Below, one piece after another: positions 36,101 through 47,559 of a DNA stretch of 64,000 nt. Source of the stretch: Lithospermum erythrorhizon (Eukaryota > Streptophyta > Magnoliopsida > Boraginales > Boraginaceae); assembly GCA_019722365.1 (NCBI GenBank), contig JADFUC010002340.1, positions 1-64,000 on the forward strand, in the 5' to 3' direction. Positions within the stretch are counted from its first letter, which is position 1. Each line of letters begins with the position of its first letter. The notes beneath the pieces are model-generated. The model saw only the letters and a list, made by a program, of their open reading frames with translations. It did not search any database and was not told the DNA's origin. A program made the translations under genes and the position numbers.

Positions 36101-39100
36101 TGTAAAAGATTATGCTATATATTTATTTCCCTGTGTTAGTTTCTTGAAGTCTTTTCCTTTTAGCACTAAATGAGTATTTATTTAGGTGCAAGGTTAACTG
36201 TTTTAACAATTAAAATCTTCGTTGAGTATACTTTGTTGCTTGTCTATTCTGGTCATGTTCATCTACTTTAAGTGACACACTTTGTTCCGGCTGATGATAG
36301 GTCATGCGTCTTTGGTCTGCAGAAAGCTACAAGTGTCTGGATGAATATGCCCTACCTGATAAAGCACCACTAATTGATTTTGATTTTGATGAGGGCAAGG
36401 CCTGTTTAGGGAACCACCTCTACTTTTTAATATGTTTTTGTAAATCTTCATCAAGGTTGTTGGCCTAACTGGGTCTCGTATTTGCATATGGAGAAGAACT
36501 GGAACAAGAGATATATTTTCCTCACGTGAAGGCATGTTTACCAAGGGATTATGTATGCGTTATATAGATCCACATGCAGTTGTAGGATGTGAAGACGGTA
36601 GAGCACGGGTATTTGACATGTACAGCAGAAAGTGTTCTCAAATTATAAAGTATGTCACTCATATCTTAGCTTGAAAATATATGATCAGTGTCTGGAGCTC
36701 TATGAATGTGGAACTTTAATGATTGTTTTTGCTGCATGAATATGACTGGTGTCTATATCTTATAAGTTAATTATATTTTTAAAAGCTTGTTATGGTCAAT
36801 TTCTGGTATGGCTTGTCAATTTCATTACTTAGTCACACACAGGATGAATTATCTTTACATCTGATGATATCATTCATTACAAGGCACGCATCAATAAGAA
36901 GTGAATTGGAATAATTTTTTGCATTTGAATCTTGCTATTACTAACTTATTTAACTTATGCATGTTTTGAATACTACAATTGAACTGATTCATGTTCCTTA
37001 AATCTTCTTACTGTTAATTAAACCAAGCTGTCATGTGTTTATGTTTGTTGTGTTATATGTCCATGTTGTCAGATCAGAGTATAAGTAAAGATTAAATTGA
37101 CAAGTTGTATGAGAGAGTATTTCTCTGTATATTGAATGAATGAATAAGAGAGTGTTGTACATAGGTATTTACAGTACTACTAATCTGCTATACATGGTAA
37201 CTAATTACAGCCTCAAACGGCTAAGAATCATTTTTGATATGGAATACAATATTTTCCTAATTAATTATACGGCAATATAGCATTCAGTGTAAATAAGGAA
37301 AGGATTGTATAGTTACTATTTACTGTATTTCCTTAATTACTCACTCATTGTGTAGTATATATATCTTGTAGAATTAACTCCTTACTCAATACAAAGAATT
37401 CATTCACATATATATTATATTCGACTAAATCTACACGCTATCAGAGTCTAGGTTACTTCATAATCCTGTGGCAATCTATTCTTCATCAAATAAAAAAAAC
37501 CCTTGTCAACCTCACCACAAATTTCATCAGCCACCACTGGCTCACTCAAATCAACTGAAAAGGGCACAAACATTCAGTTAAATCTATCAAGTAATCCAAC
37601 ATACAATCAAGATTTGAACCAAGTGAAAATTACTTCCTACATTTTAAACGGAGACAATTACCTTGATCGGGATCAATCCGTTCATACGTTTATCAATGAA
37701 AGAGGCAAACTGGGATACTCAATAAGGGCTACCCCTGCACCAGCCATTGATGATGCAAAATATGAGGTTTGGGAAACCGAAAATGCCATGGTCAAACACG
37801 GGCTTGTGAACTCCATGGAACCGGAAGTAATTGTTCTTCAAAACAGCGCAACAAATATGGGAGGGAGCAAAGCATATGTATTAAAATGTTTTTAATACAT
37901 CCCAAATCAGTCAATTGTGAAAGAAAATGGGGGAACTCAAAAAAGGGACTTACATTTTTACGAAATACTTCTCAAACTCCAAGATTTCTAGACTGAGATG
38001 GACTCGTATGGTGACGATGAACCCTTATGTACAGATTGTACTACCAAAATATACCCAAAATGAAAAAAGAACAAGTCTAGGATTTCTTGGCAGGGTTAAA
38101 CCAAGACTTAGATGAAGCAAAAGGATGACTAATTAGCAAAACTCCTTTATCAATGACTGAGAAGGCATTCTTAGAAATAAGGAGAGAATCATCCACTTAG
38201 GAAGAAACGTGCTCCACAATCAAACTGAAAGGATTGAGGGATGAGCGTTCATTGCAAATAAGGTCCAACATATAGATGGACCTATTGCCCTCATTGCAAA
38301 TCGGCAGAGACCATCATATTATCAATCTAGTGGTAGAAGGAAAACCGAACGACCTTGGTGTGACCATTGTATGTGTATATGGCACTCTAGGCGAGTGTTA
38401 AGGCTTCATAGGAAACCTCCAAATTGGGCACCTCGAAAATTTGCAGAAAGTAGGAGTTACGAGAACAGCTGGTAGAGATTTACCGAGGCCTTGATGGTGG
38501 CTGTCGGGGAGTTCCGTTGTGGTTGACTAATGCGATGGCAACCGCCTCTGGGCGACCACACACCACCGACAAGATGGCTGGAGTAGATATATGCAATCAT
38601 GAGGCAGCCTTAGAATTCCATGCATCGGTGGGCTTTTGCTCGGTTTCAATAATCCGTCAATCGCGGCAAACAAGAATGATTTGGAAAAGTCTATTGACAT
38701 TGAGCCCACATAAAAAGATTGTAAGTTTATACTAGACGGAGAAGAATAGAGATCCTGATTTTTTAGCATAACCCGAATGCGAACCGGTGATTAGGCCACA
38801 CAAACAATAGCAAAGGCGCGTTGTTCTGATTACGAACCCGTCTCGAATGAACTGTGCTATTAGGAAGAGTACTAGAATAAAACATCCTATTCTAAGATTT
38901 GTCTCATATGCTAATCATCGACTTAACTTCGAGCTTTTTAATTACAGCTCATCAAAGTCATTAAGTCTCGGGACATAGAAGAAGCACTCATCACTGGAAA
39001 ACAACTATCCTCGAAGAAATGAGAGCACTAAACAAGAACAACACTTGGAGTTTGGAGAAATTACCACTAAGGAAAAAACCAGTTGGGTGCAAATGGGTGT

Positions 39101-42100
39101 TCTGTAAAATACAATTACGGAAACATCGATAGATATAAGACGAGACTTGTTGCAAATGGTTTCACTCGAGACACATGGTGTTGATTTGTTGATACACGCC
39201 CGCTGCAGTTGTTAAATTAAACACCATTCGGTTCCTCTTATTCCTCACAACAAACTTAGACTGGAAACTCCACCAATTTGATATAAAGAATGCTTTCTTA
39301 ACTAAAGAGCTTGAGGGCCAGATCCAGAGCTACTCTGGCTAGAGGAGAAAAATTGGAAGTAGAGTATGCAAGTTGAAACGATCATTCTATGGGCTAAAAC
39401 AATCAGCCAAAGCATGGTTCAACTGATTCTCGAGGAAAGTAAAAACTCATGACTACATACAAAACCAAGTTGATACTGATCATACTTTATTTATTAGTAT
39501 TCTGTAGAATTCTAATTGTTTATGTTGGTGATAAAATTGTTACAGAAAATAACGTGGAAGAAATCGAAAAAATAAAAAGATTATTGGCAAAAGAATTTGA
39601 AGTGAAAGATTTAGAGATGTTAAGATATTTTTTGGGAATGAAAGGGTGAATTGAAAGTAAACTCAAGGAATCTCGATTATCAAGAGTAGTATACATTAGA
39701 CTTCATGAATAGAAAAGGAATGATGGGGTGTAAAACTTGTAGTGCTCCGGTGGAATAAGAAAACAAGGACCACATATTCAAGGGGGAGTTAGTTGACAAA
39801 ACAATGTATCTGCAATTGGTGGACAAATTCATCTATATCTCACATACAAGGCCAAACATTGGCTTTGATGTGACTTCGATCAACCATGCATACTCCCATG
39901 TCAGGAGCTTAGCAGAGAGTGTCTATAAAATTCTAAAAGGTACCCTGAACGAGTCATCAGGAAGAGAGGTCTATCATTTAAAAAGCTGGCTACCTCTACG
40001 TGCTGTTACTGTCATGTTAAATTGGATTGTAGCAATACTAATGGTTGATTAATTTTCATAGTAGAGTTTAGGGTTTGTTGTATTGCATGTTTATTCTTAA
40101 GCTGATCTCTTTAATACAATAGCATCGCACCACAGCGAGCCATTAGTATGAATCTTTGTTTCGGTACTTTGGCAACTTCATGGTTTTGTGCATGTATAGA
40201 CTTTCTGAGGCTTACAACAAATACGTCTTCCGGAGGTCTTGTGTGTGATAGATAGATGAGTTCCCGACTAGTTGTTGCGATAAGTTTATCACAACTAGTT
40301 CTCCTAAACATACAATCCTTGTTTCCCTGAAGACCCTTTGGGATCTTTGCTATATTTCGTCGACATTCACATCCTTTTAACGTGTCCATGTATGTTTTTA
40401 TTTTTGAGATACTGAGATTTTAGTGTACATTTCATCACGATCTCTCCACGTATTCAAGAAGTATTTTTAGCATTTTTTTATCTTTCACTTCAAATTCTTT
40501 TTGCCAACGATTTTTTATCTTTTGATTTCCTGCTTCATCATCACATGTGACTATTATATCATCAACATACACAATTTAAATTGATATTTTATTTTTATTT
40601 GAGCGGTTAATAAAGAAAGTATGATCAACTTGGCTTTTGAATATAGCGTGATTTTTACTTCTCTTGAAAACATGTTGAATCATGATAAAACGTTGATTGT
40701 TTTAACCCATAAAGTGATTTGTTCAACCTACAAACTTTATCAGTCTTGTCTTCATATACCGGAGGTTGGATCATGTAGACTTCTTCTTTAAGTTCTCCGT
40801 TCAAGAAGGTATTTTTTATATCAAGTTGATATAATGTGTTGTGCAAATTTGCTCCTAGAGATAAGAATACCCGAATAGTATTGAAATGCAACAAAAGCAA
40901 GTCTCATTGAAATTAATGTCGTAAGTTTGGGTTAAACCAATTGTCACGAGTCTTTCTTTATATGTTTCTATTGCTCCGTTTTCATTATATTTCATTCTGA
41001 ATACCCATTTGCATCAAAGCCCACAAGTCTTACTCTTGTTGGTAGTTTTGCTTTAGGCTCAGCTCTTATTTTTTTCAAGAGTTGTCATCTCTTCACACTC
41101 AACTGTTTTCCATTCTAATATTGAGAGGTTCTTTTAAAGAACAATACCTCTTGTTCTTATCTTGCTCTATTGAATTCACAAGCTATGATTTAATCATGGT
41201 CTTTTCGGCTTCCCAATTAGCATAATTTAATCATCCATGGCTGGTACAAGGTAGCCTCTCTTAGATTCCCAATTTGCTTTTTCTGCAGATAAACATGCAA
41301 AATTGTGAACGGATTGAGCTCATTGAAGATAATTGGCACCATTCAAGATGTAAGTAGTAATTCTTACTGGGTTCAAATCATGATTGTATGGTGGATTGGA
41401 CTGAATTTCTATGTCATTTACAGTTGTTTTGAGTGAGCAACTAGTGGCTAATGACTGGGTGAGGTCAACATGGTTGATGTTTTGGTGGGGGTGAAGAAGG
41501 TGTCGCAGGATTGTGAAGAAATCCTAGTACTCTGATAGCATAAAGATTAAATTGACAAGATGTATAAGAAAGCATTTCTCTGTATATTGAATGAATAAGA
41601 GAGTGATGTAGGAAGGTATTTATAGTAATAATCTGCTACACATTGTAACTAATTCAAGCCTCAAACGGCTAAGAATCATTTCTTATATGGAATACAATAT
41701 TTTTTTAATTAATTACAATGACTAATTCTACGAGAAGCATGCAATAATTCGATGTGGATCGTCTACCCCTTATTATGCCTCCTATTGTGCCCCCTGAATG
41801 TTATTGGTCCAACTCATCTATCATTAATGACATGTATTATATTCAATATTTTAATACTATATTTTTATGAAAATCAAAATAACAACTAAATTAATTAAAT
41901 CAATAAATTAATTTATACTATTAACAAAATCTAATAACTAAACAATAATTGAAAATTAAACAATTCTGCACTACTATTACCATATATTTCATCTAAAATC
42001 TTTGACATCCCATTGCATATTTGCATTATTGTGTCTTTATCGTTAGTTTCTTCAACACATACCACTGCATTATTTTTTTTTAAACTTGTCAGTCAAATTT

Positions 42101-45100
42101 TTTTTGGTGGAAGCATGAGTTTTGGTATTTTATCTAGTTACTTTTAGTTCGAGATTTATAATTTCAATGTGATGCAAAAGACTAATTCTTCCTAAAGATT
42201 TTAATTTTGATATGCCAATTAACGATGACAAATCGAATTAAGACACTAATATATGTGATTTGATTACGTTTCAATGGACTTATATATGTAATTAGTCATT
42301 TAGTTGTCATAAAAAAATTACTAAAATATAAATACAATCATGTCATTAATTGAAAGATGAAATGGATTAATAATATTGAAGGGGCCCAATAGGGGGTGTA
42401 ATGAGGGGTAGGTAGACGATCCGCACCGTTCATGTTCACGACCTCCTATTGTTGAATAAAAATCAAAAGGGTCAACTGTTGTAAAGCTATACATACGATC
42501 TCCACTGTTGGTTTTATTTTTGAGGTTGTCTTTTATGTTTCATTAGAGACAAGAATTAGTATGGAATCATAGCCGGAACTTGGAATTATTGAAGAGACAA
42601 GAGAAGAGTATATTAAAAGCAAAAAACCAGTTGTAGGAAAGATTAATAACAACATGAAAATTCTTTGACCATGATGAACAATTCATATGGTAAGGTCCAG
42701 TTACTCGCTATCACGACTGCGAAACGAATTGGTGTTTCGGAACTGGAAATTTGAGGCTCAACTGCGAAACGGATACTGTATTTTCTTAAGGAAAATGTTT
42801 GGTGCAGTAATAACTGAAGTACAACTAGAGTCTAGAACAAAGACTATGCACCCAGAATATGGAACTTAATACAGTGGCGGAGAACACGGGGGACTCGTTA
42901 TTCTTGATTTGTAGCTCTCAGTGGAGGGATCTCATTTGAAGATCTGATGGATTTGTTGGCAGAAATGTAATAATAAGAGGCTAAGTGTCATGTAAATCCA
43001 CACTTTACTCTTTGAATGATATTATGCTTTGCATGAGCAACACAAGTATACAGAATCTGGGAGGGTTGCCTTTTTTCAGGTTCTTTGAAAAGAGGAATTG
43101 AACTTGTTGTATTACACCCCGTTCTCCACATTGGTTCTTGTAAATTACAGTCGGGGCTTCTTTGGCATTGATTGGAGGAACTTTATAAAAGAGAAAATCG
43201 AGTTTGAACTGAAATCATGTCCAAACGCAACTATTTCCACATTCTCTCCACTTTCCCTACCCACATTAAACAGATGGTCAGGAATGTTAAAGGGCTTTTA
43301 ATGATACCTTGTTTCACTCCTTCTAGGGCCAATGAATTTGAAGGTCCTGGGTGATTAACACCCAGGCCTTTGCTATAGTTTTACAGACTCGATTATAGAG
43401 GCAGGGTGGTTAACGTGACACAAATCATGAACCAATATAAATTCCACTAGCCAAGTGTGGTATCAATTCTAAAAAGTACCTAGAAGGTCATGCATCTGGA
43501 ACACACGATACTATCAGTTTATATGTGGTTAATGATTTAGGATGACTTTATCTAGTCATTTTAGTTCAAGAAAATTATAAGGTCCAAGATTGTTCCTGCT
43601 CGAATATTCAGCAATGGTTTTGCATCCAGCTGTTCTAGGTCTGGGATCCTCAGACAATGCACTGCAGTTACTTAAAAAATTAGCAATGCAGGCATGTTGT
43701 TGCTTTCATTCTCACTTATATATTTTAGTAATTTGGAGAAGGAAGAAGATTTTGAGCAGAATAGAGGGCTAATATGAAGAAATTGACTTAACAACTCAAA
43801 CTATTGCTGCTCTATCTTTCTTATTTTAGAAGTCACCCTTGTATACCTTTAACCTTTACAATGGTTACTTCCGTTACTTAGATTTCCTTCTTCCTTGGGT
43901 TTTTGTTGCAGGATGCATCCGGCACCAGTGACATGCTTAACGTTTGTGGATGATCAAGTGGTTGCTAGTGGTTCTTCTCTCGGAAATGTTTCAGTAACAG
44001 ATCTTTCCACTGGTCAGCAGGTAGCAACCATGAGATCACGTAATTTGGCAGGTCAAGTCATGCGTTCTTCTTTCATTATACTTTGTCCAACCACTATTTA
44101 GAAAACATGGGGAAAACTTATCAATATATGATTTTGGAAGAATGATACATTGGTCTCTTATCATTTGGATACTAAAACAATAAAAATACGTCTTTTTCTC
44201 TGATCATGGTACTGTTGTTCTTTTCTTTTTTCGAAATTGGAGTTTATTTATTGAAAGAAGGAAGTACAGATAGTTTGGCGAATTGCCTTTTACAATTTCA
44301 CCTGCCCAAGACTGCTAGGTCTATTACCCAGTTTAAACACAAAGTAAAGTTTACTTTCTTATTTTTCATCCTCTGCCAAGTACTAGCTTTGGTAGAAACT
44401 AGTTTACATATGTGAAACAGGATCTGCTCTCCATTCCTTTGCTCTTGTTGGAATATCCACATGTTCCTTTCTTGCCAAATGCAATAAACAGTGCTGCACA
44501 ACACATTCCTTCCTATCATACTTTTGAAGCTGTTGCTCTTGAACTCTGAAGTGCACCATTCCAGCTCCTCTATCCACCCTTTAGCTTGCCTGTGTATATT
44601 CAACCTCAGTAAAAGGTTCCTCCAAATAGTTGCTAAAAAATCACATAAGACAAATAGATGTTCTTTGCTCTCGGTTGCACCACAAAACACACAACTATTT
44701 GAGTCAGTAACACCCCATCTATGCAGTTTATCTCTAGTGTTGTGAAACCATGCCTAGGTATATTCTTCCCATGCCATAGCAACAAATCTCTGTCAAATAT
44801 ATATATTCCAAGAATAATGTCAATGAAGCTCTGTTAAAAGCTCTTAATCTTATTATTAATGTCAACAAATCTCTTTTTTGATCAGTAGCTCTTGGCAAAT
44901 CTTATTAGATAGCTCTTCACTTGTGTTGACAAAGTACTACGGAGTAGTTTTCAGAGTTATCCTTATCTAAAGTACTGCATAATACATTTCTACTACTTCA
45001 CATTATGGAAAATACCACTTCATTGTCTTCTTTTTCAGTCCAGATATAAGGACCTTATGCCTTCACCATTCCTCCAAATTACTATTTGCTGCATCTACCA

Positions 45101-46006
45101 GTGGGCATGTGTCATGTTTGGATTTGAGGTATGCCATATGCCCATACCATTATATTGACTACTAGTTTTACTTAAAGACTGATGTTATGTTTGTTGATGT
45201 TGAGTATCTTTTCCTGTACAATGCTACTTTAGTGACTTGTTAAATATGATGTTCACATGTTTCCAAGGGCTGTTGCACAACAGTACAAGTGTAGCCACAT
45301 TAGCCTTTTAAAACTTAATTGACCATCACGACACCCTCTATGTACTCCAGTTTAGTACTCCATAATGTATTGTATCATAGCATGCTTATAATTGTAAAGG
45401 TTGCAGTTTGAACAAATACCATCTAGTCATTACTAATTACATACACACATACAACTTGCCCTCTTACCCCTGTAATAACAGGGAGGCTGTGATATTTAAA
45501 TGCAAAGGCTTCTGAGCTTAATTATGGGAATACAGTGAATATTAGAATTTCTTGGTTCTTCAGTCAGCCATGTTACCTTTCTCAATAGTTGTATGATCAG
45601 TATGTAAAACCCTCACTCACATTTCAGGAAACTAAGAAGTCTCTGGGAAACGCGAGTGAGTTCCAATGTTATTTACTCTATGAATCACCTACAAAATGAC
45701 TTGTCACTTTTAGTTACTGGTGGCATAGATGGGGTCATTCGGACCTTGGATCAGAACAATGGTGAAGTGACTTCCAGGGGCATAATGGATGAAAGCACAG
45801 CCGTACCATACAGTTCCACGGATAAGTTTGGACTCATTGGGAGAAGGAAAGGAAGAAGACTTCCTGAAGATGCCCGGCTTGATCTGATGCCTAAAACTTC
45901 TCGGCCTCTGATCACATGTTTGGCAGTCGGAATGCAGAAGATTGTTACAACCCATAATGAGAAATACATCAAGGTTTGGAGATTTGGAAATGAGAAAGAG
46001 ATATAA
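33144..46006 (+). CDS. F-box/WD40-repeat protein (At3g52030-like), 8 exons
   Basis: Likely substrate-recognition subunit of an SCF ubiquitin ligase: the F-box would bind SKP1 and the WD40 propeller the target. Exons are 33144-33301, 34743-34943, 35892-35946, 36301-36399, 36456-36649, 43912-44051, 45044-45128 and 45628-46006. They total 1311 bases, all phases close, and the product is 436 residues. The F-box is at residues 20-53 ([13 protein letters not shown], then CSAVCKSW). Seven WD-type repeats follow from about residue 115 to 432, with [75 protein letters not shown] and [13 protein letters not shown]. Length and exon content fit the Arabidopsis homologue. Intron 5 is 7262 bases because of transposons, and intron 4 has a GC donor. 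Confidence 0.93.
33471..33784. mobile_element. MITE with about 30-bp inverted ends (hAT-like), intron 1
   Basis: The left end atggttcgtttggattgagg matches the complement of the right end (atggtctgtttggattgggg), and both continue into tgaatttaggt. It is about 314 bases, AT-rich and non-coding. The last ~20 bases are duplicated (33785-33805). A target duplication is not clear, so the superfamily is a guess from the terminal sequence. Confidence 0.65.
33929..33949. repeat. TA dinucleotide microsatellite
   Basis: About ten uninterrupted ta units inside intron 1 of the F-box/WD40 gene. Confidence 0.9.
35249..35496. mobile_element. Stowaway-like MITE in intron 2
   Basis: The left end tccctccatgaaagattgtc and the complement of the right end (ccatccctaaaagatcgtc) form diverged inverted repeats of the Tc1/mariner Stowaway type (ctccctccgtccc). 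Length is about 248 bases, AT-rich and non-coding. Confidence 0.55.
37086..37270 (-). repeat. 3' LTR of minus-strand copia
   Basis: Direct copy of 41541-41717. Identical stretches include taaagattaaattgacaag, atttctctgtatattgaatg and cctcaaacggctaagaatca. Confidence 0.8.
37288..37435 (+). repeat. Short 5' LTR of plus-strand copia, with primer site after it
   Basis: Starts TGTAAATAAGG, ends CTACA (148 bases), and is followed at 37436-37448 by cgctatcagagtc, a tRNA-Met primer site. No second copy was found, so the 3' LTR is probably lost near 40060. Confidence 0.5.
37503..40052 (+). pseudogene. Copia gag-pol remnant, plus strand
   Basis: The gag start at 37503 (130 codons open) reads [14 protein letters not shown] and [20 protein letters not shown], the UBN2-type N-terminus of copia gag. 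A zinc-knuckle-like PWCDHC block, then KPPNW, lies at about 38359-38435. Integrase is not recognisable, so an internal deletion is likely. RT starts with [18 protein letters not shown] (39017 on), continues with [17 protein letters not shown] (39250 on), [13 protein letters not shown] and then [10 protein letters not shown] at about 39515-39545. Here the catalytic YVDD has become [21 protein letters not shown] follows, and a [13 protein letters not shown] block at about 39831. Stops and shifts separate the blocks. Confidence 0.8.
40060..41530 (-). pseudogene. Copia gag-pol remnant, minus strand
   Basis: Reads right to left from the primer site. A gag fragment at about 41430-41250 is a close relative of the plus-strand copy ([21 protein letters not shown]). 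The RT follows: [19 protein letters not shown] (about 41010-40950), [20 protein letters not shown] (40832-40775), [13 protein letters not shown], then VYVDDIIVT at 40573-40548 with the catalytic Asp pair kept, and [15 protein letters not shown] lies at about 40260. Gag is only partly present, protease and integrase are missing, and stops interrupt the reading, so it is dead. Confidence 0.8.
41541..41717 (-). repeat. 5' LTR of minus-strand copia
   Basis: 177 bases, complement starting TGTAATTAATT. Directly to its left (41529-41540) the complement of the primer site, tctgatagca, fixes the orientation. Confidence 0.8.
41751..42428. mobile_element. Non-autonomous element with about 45-bp terminal inverted repeats
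   Basis: The left end gatgtggatcgtctacccct and the complement of the right end (ggtgcggatcgtctacctac) pair over roughly 45 bases, including the inner cctattg.gcccc blocks. It is 678 bases, AT-rich inside and without a gene. No clear target duplication, so the superfamily is open (Mutator-like is possible). It lies in intron 5, about 30 bases from the copia LTR. Confidence 0.75.
42429..43911 (+). other. Rest of intron 5
   Basis: About 1.5 kb of ordinary intron-like DNA up to the acceptor gttgcag at 43911. I recognise no further element or gene. Confidence 0.5.
44290..44760 (-). mobile_element. LINE fragment with reverse-transcriptase zinc-binding domain, intron 6
   Basis: Minus-strand open frame 44690-44298 plus upstream codons. 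It reads [20 protein letters not shown], then [19 protein letters not shown], the C-x2-C...H-x4-C finger (zf-RVT) that lies after the RT domain in plant LINEs. [17 protein letters not shown], the usual end of that domain, follows. Only this piece remains. It lies antisense in intron 6 of the F-box/WD40 gene. Confidence 0.8.
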
Positions 46007-46300
46007 GTCATTGTAATTGTATAAGCAAGCTTATAAGTTGGTGAAATGGAATTATGTACCAAATGAATTTCAAAAGCTTATTTTCATACCCGTTGTTAGC
46101 CCATTAAAGCCGAGGATGGTGTCATGGCATTTAGGGTTGATTGGTGAATATTTGTTTTGAGTTTTCATATGCAACTCCTAATTAGTTTTCTAAACTATAA
46201 TTTTTTTATTATAAGTCCGGGCTTCGCCATCCGGAGAAATGGTTCATAATTTTCAGCCAAGTACGGCTTGAGAGAGAAAAATGGTATGAGGCGGAGTTAA
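46007..46300 (+). other. 3' flank of the F-box/WD40 gene
   Basis: AT-rich sequence after the stop codon, probably 3' UTR and terminator. There is no strict AATAAA in the first 100 bases; variants such as aatgaa and aaagctta are present. Confidence 0.4.
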
Positions 46301-47559
46301 CATAATGATCCAATTAAGAAGGATATAATTTAACATAGGTATCTTAATGTCGGATCTTGATGAATTTATTAAGAGCAAAAATCTCTTTGACCAAAAAGCT
46401 TGATCCCAAAATTGAATATGATTTACCAAAATAATCTAGATACATTAAATAAATGGACAATTAGAAGATTAGGCCACAAAAGAGTAATATACGAGTGGGT
46501 ACGCTTTGAGAAGTTGGTTTAAAGCAGTTATTAAAACTATTGAAATAATTTCCCTTAATAATGAAGAAATGAAAATAAATCTTCTAAGCGAAAAAGATAT
46601 TACTCCTTATAGAAATAATTAAAGATTTACTACGTATTGGAGCACATAAAGTAAGCTTTTAAGCGCTAAGCTGCTTGAAGGATTAGAAAGTATTATAAGC
46701 GACTTTGAGGATGGAAGAAATTTAAGTTGGAAGCAAATCCTTATAGAATTATTCAATCGAGAGTCTATCTTATGGAGCACATTTTATTTTGATGTTATTA
46801 ATTCTGATTATCGTTATCGATATAAATTTATTAGATGTTGTAACGTTAAATGTGAAAACTTCATGAATATAGTTATATGCATGGAACAGAGGTTATATGT
46901 ATATGTTATAAGTTTATTATAAACCTTTGATTACTTTTCATCACCGTTGTAGGATAAGGATAAGCACAAAAATGAAAATATATTAATTGAAAACCAATTT
47001 TAGCAAATCTAGTATTATTTACTACTAAGACCTATTAAGTGGGAAGAGATTGAATTTCAAAAATTAGGTAATTGAAAATTTGTTCCACGATGACGAAAAT
47101 TCAAACAAATATTGATAAATATTTGCCAAACAACAAGAAGGATACGTAAGTCTTAAATTTGAAAAGAATAATATTTCTAATATAAGAAGAAATAGTCTGT
47201 GTCAAATAGGTCTTATATCTCACCTTTAGATTATAAATTGAATTCCCTAGAGGATTCTACTTAATATTCACGATGATAAAGAATCGATGAATCGGAGTTA
47301 GCAGTATAGGAGTAGATGGTTCTAATTGGGAAAAGGCAATATTGTCGAGAGATAATAGTAATAATATCGAGATTCGCGAGATAGTATACGAGAAATAAGT
47401 TTTCCCCAGATAAATTTATGGATTATCGACCACTGAATTTTAGTCTTGGTTCTCCAGCGAGACAAGCTAGAACAAAAAGAATTCTTTTTACCAAAATGGG
47501 AATCTTTCAGAGAATGGTTTTTTAATAATTTTTACAAAGAAGAACAGCAAGCTTTCCAA

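Larger units (their letters stand above)
37086..41717 (-). mobile_element. Ty1/copia element, minus strand, interrupted by a plus-strand relative
   Basis: Two direct LTR copies (37086-37270 and 41541-41717) flank the structure. On the minus strand the right LTR starts TGTAATTAATT, ends AATCTTTA, and is followed by tgctatcagagta, the tRNA-Met primer site, so this element reads right to left. Its readable internal part is 41530-40060. The left 2.8 kb between the LTRs is occupied by a plus-strand element of the same family (37288 to about 40060), so the structure is best explained as an insertion plus loss, or as an inverted recombination. All of it lies in intron 5 of the F-box/WD40 gene, against the gene's direction. 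Confidence 0.7.

Noticed and set aside
45710..46062. Two minus-strand frames of 81 and 103 codons
   Set aside because: They overlap the last coding exon of the F-box/WD40 gene and are shadows.
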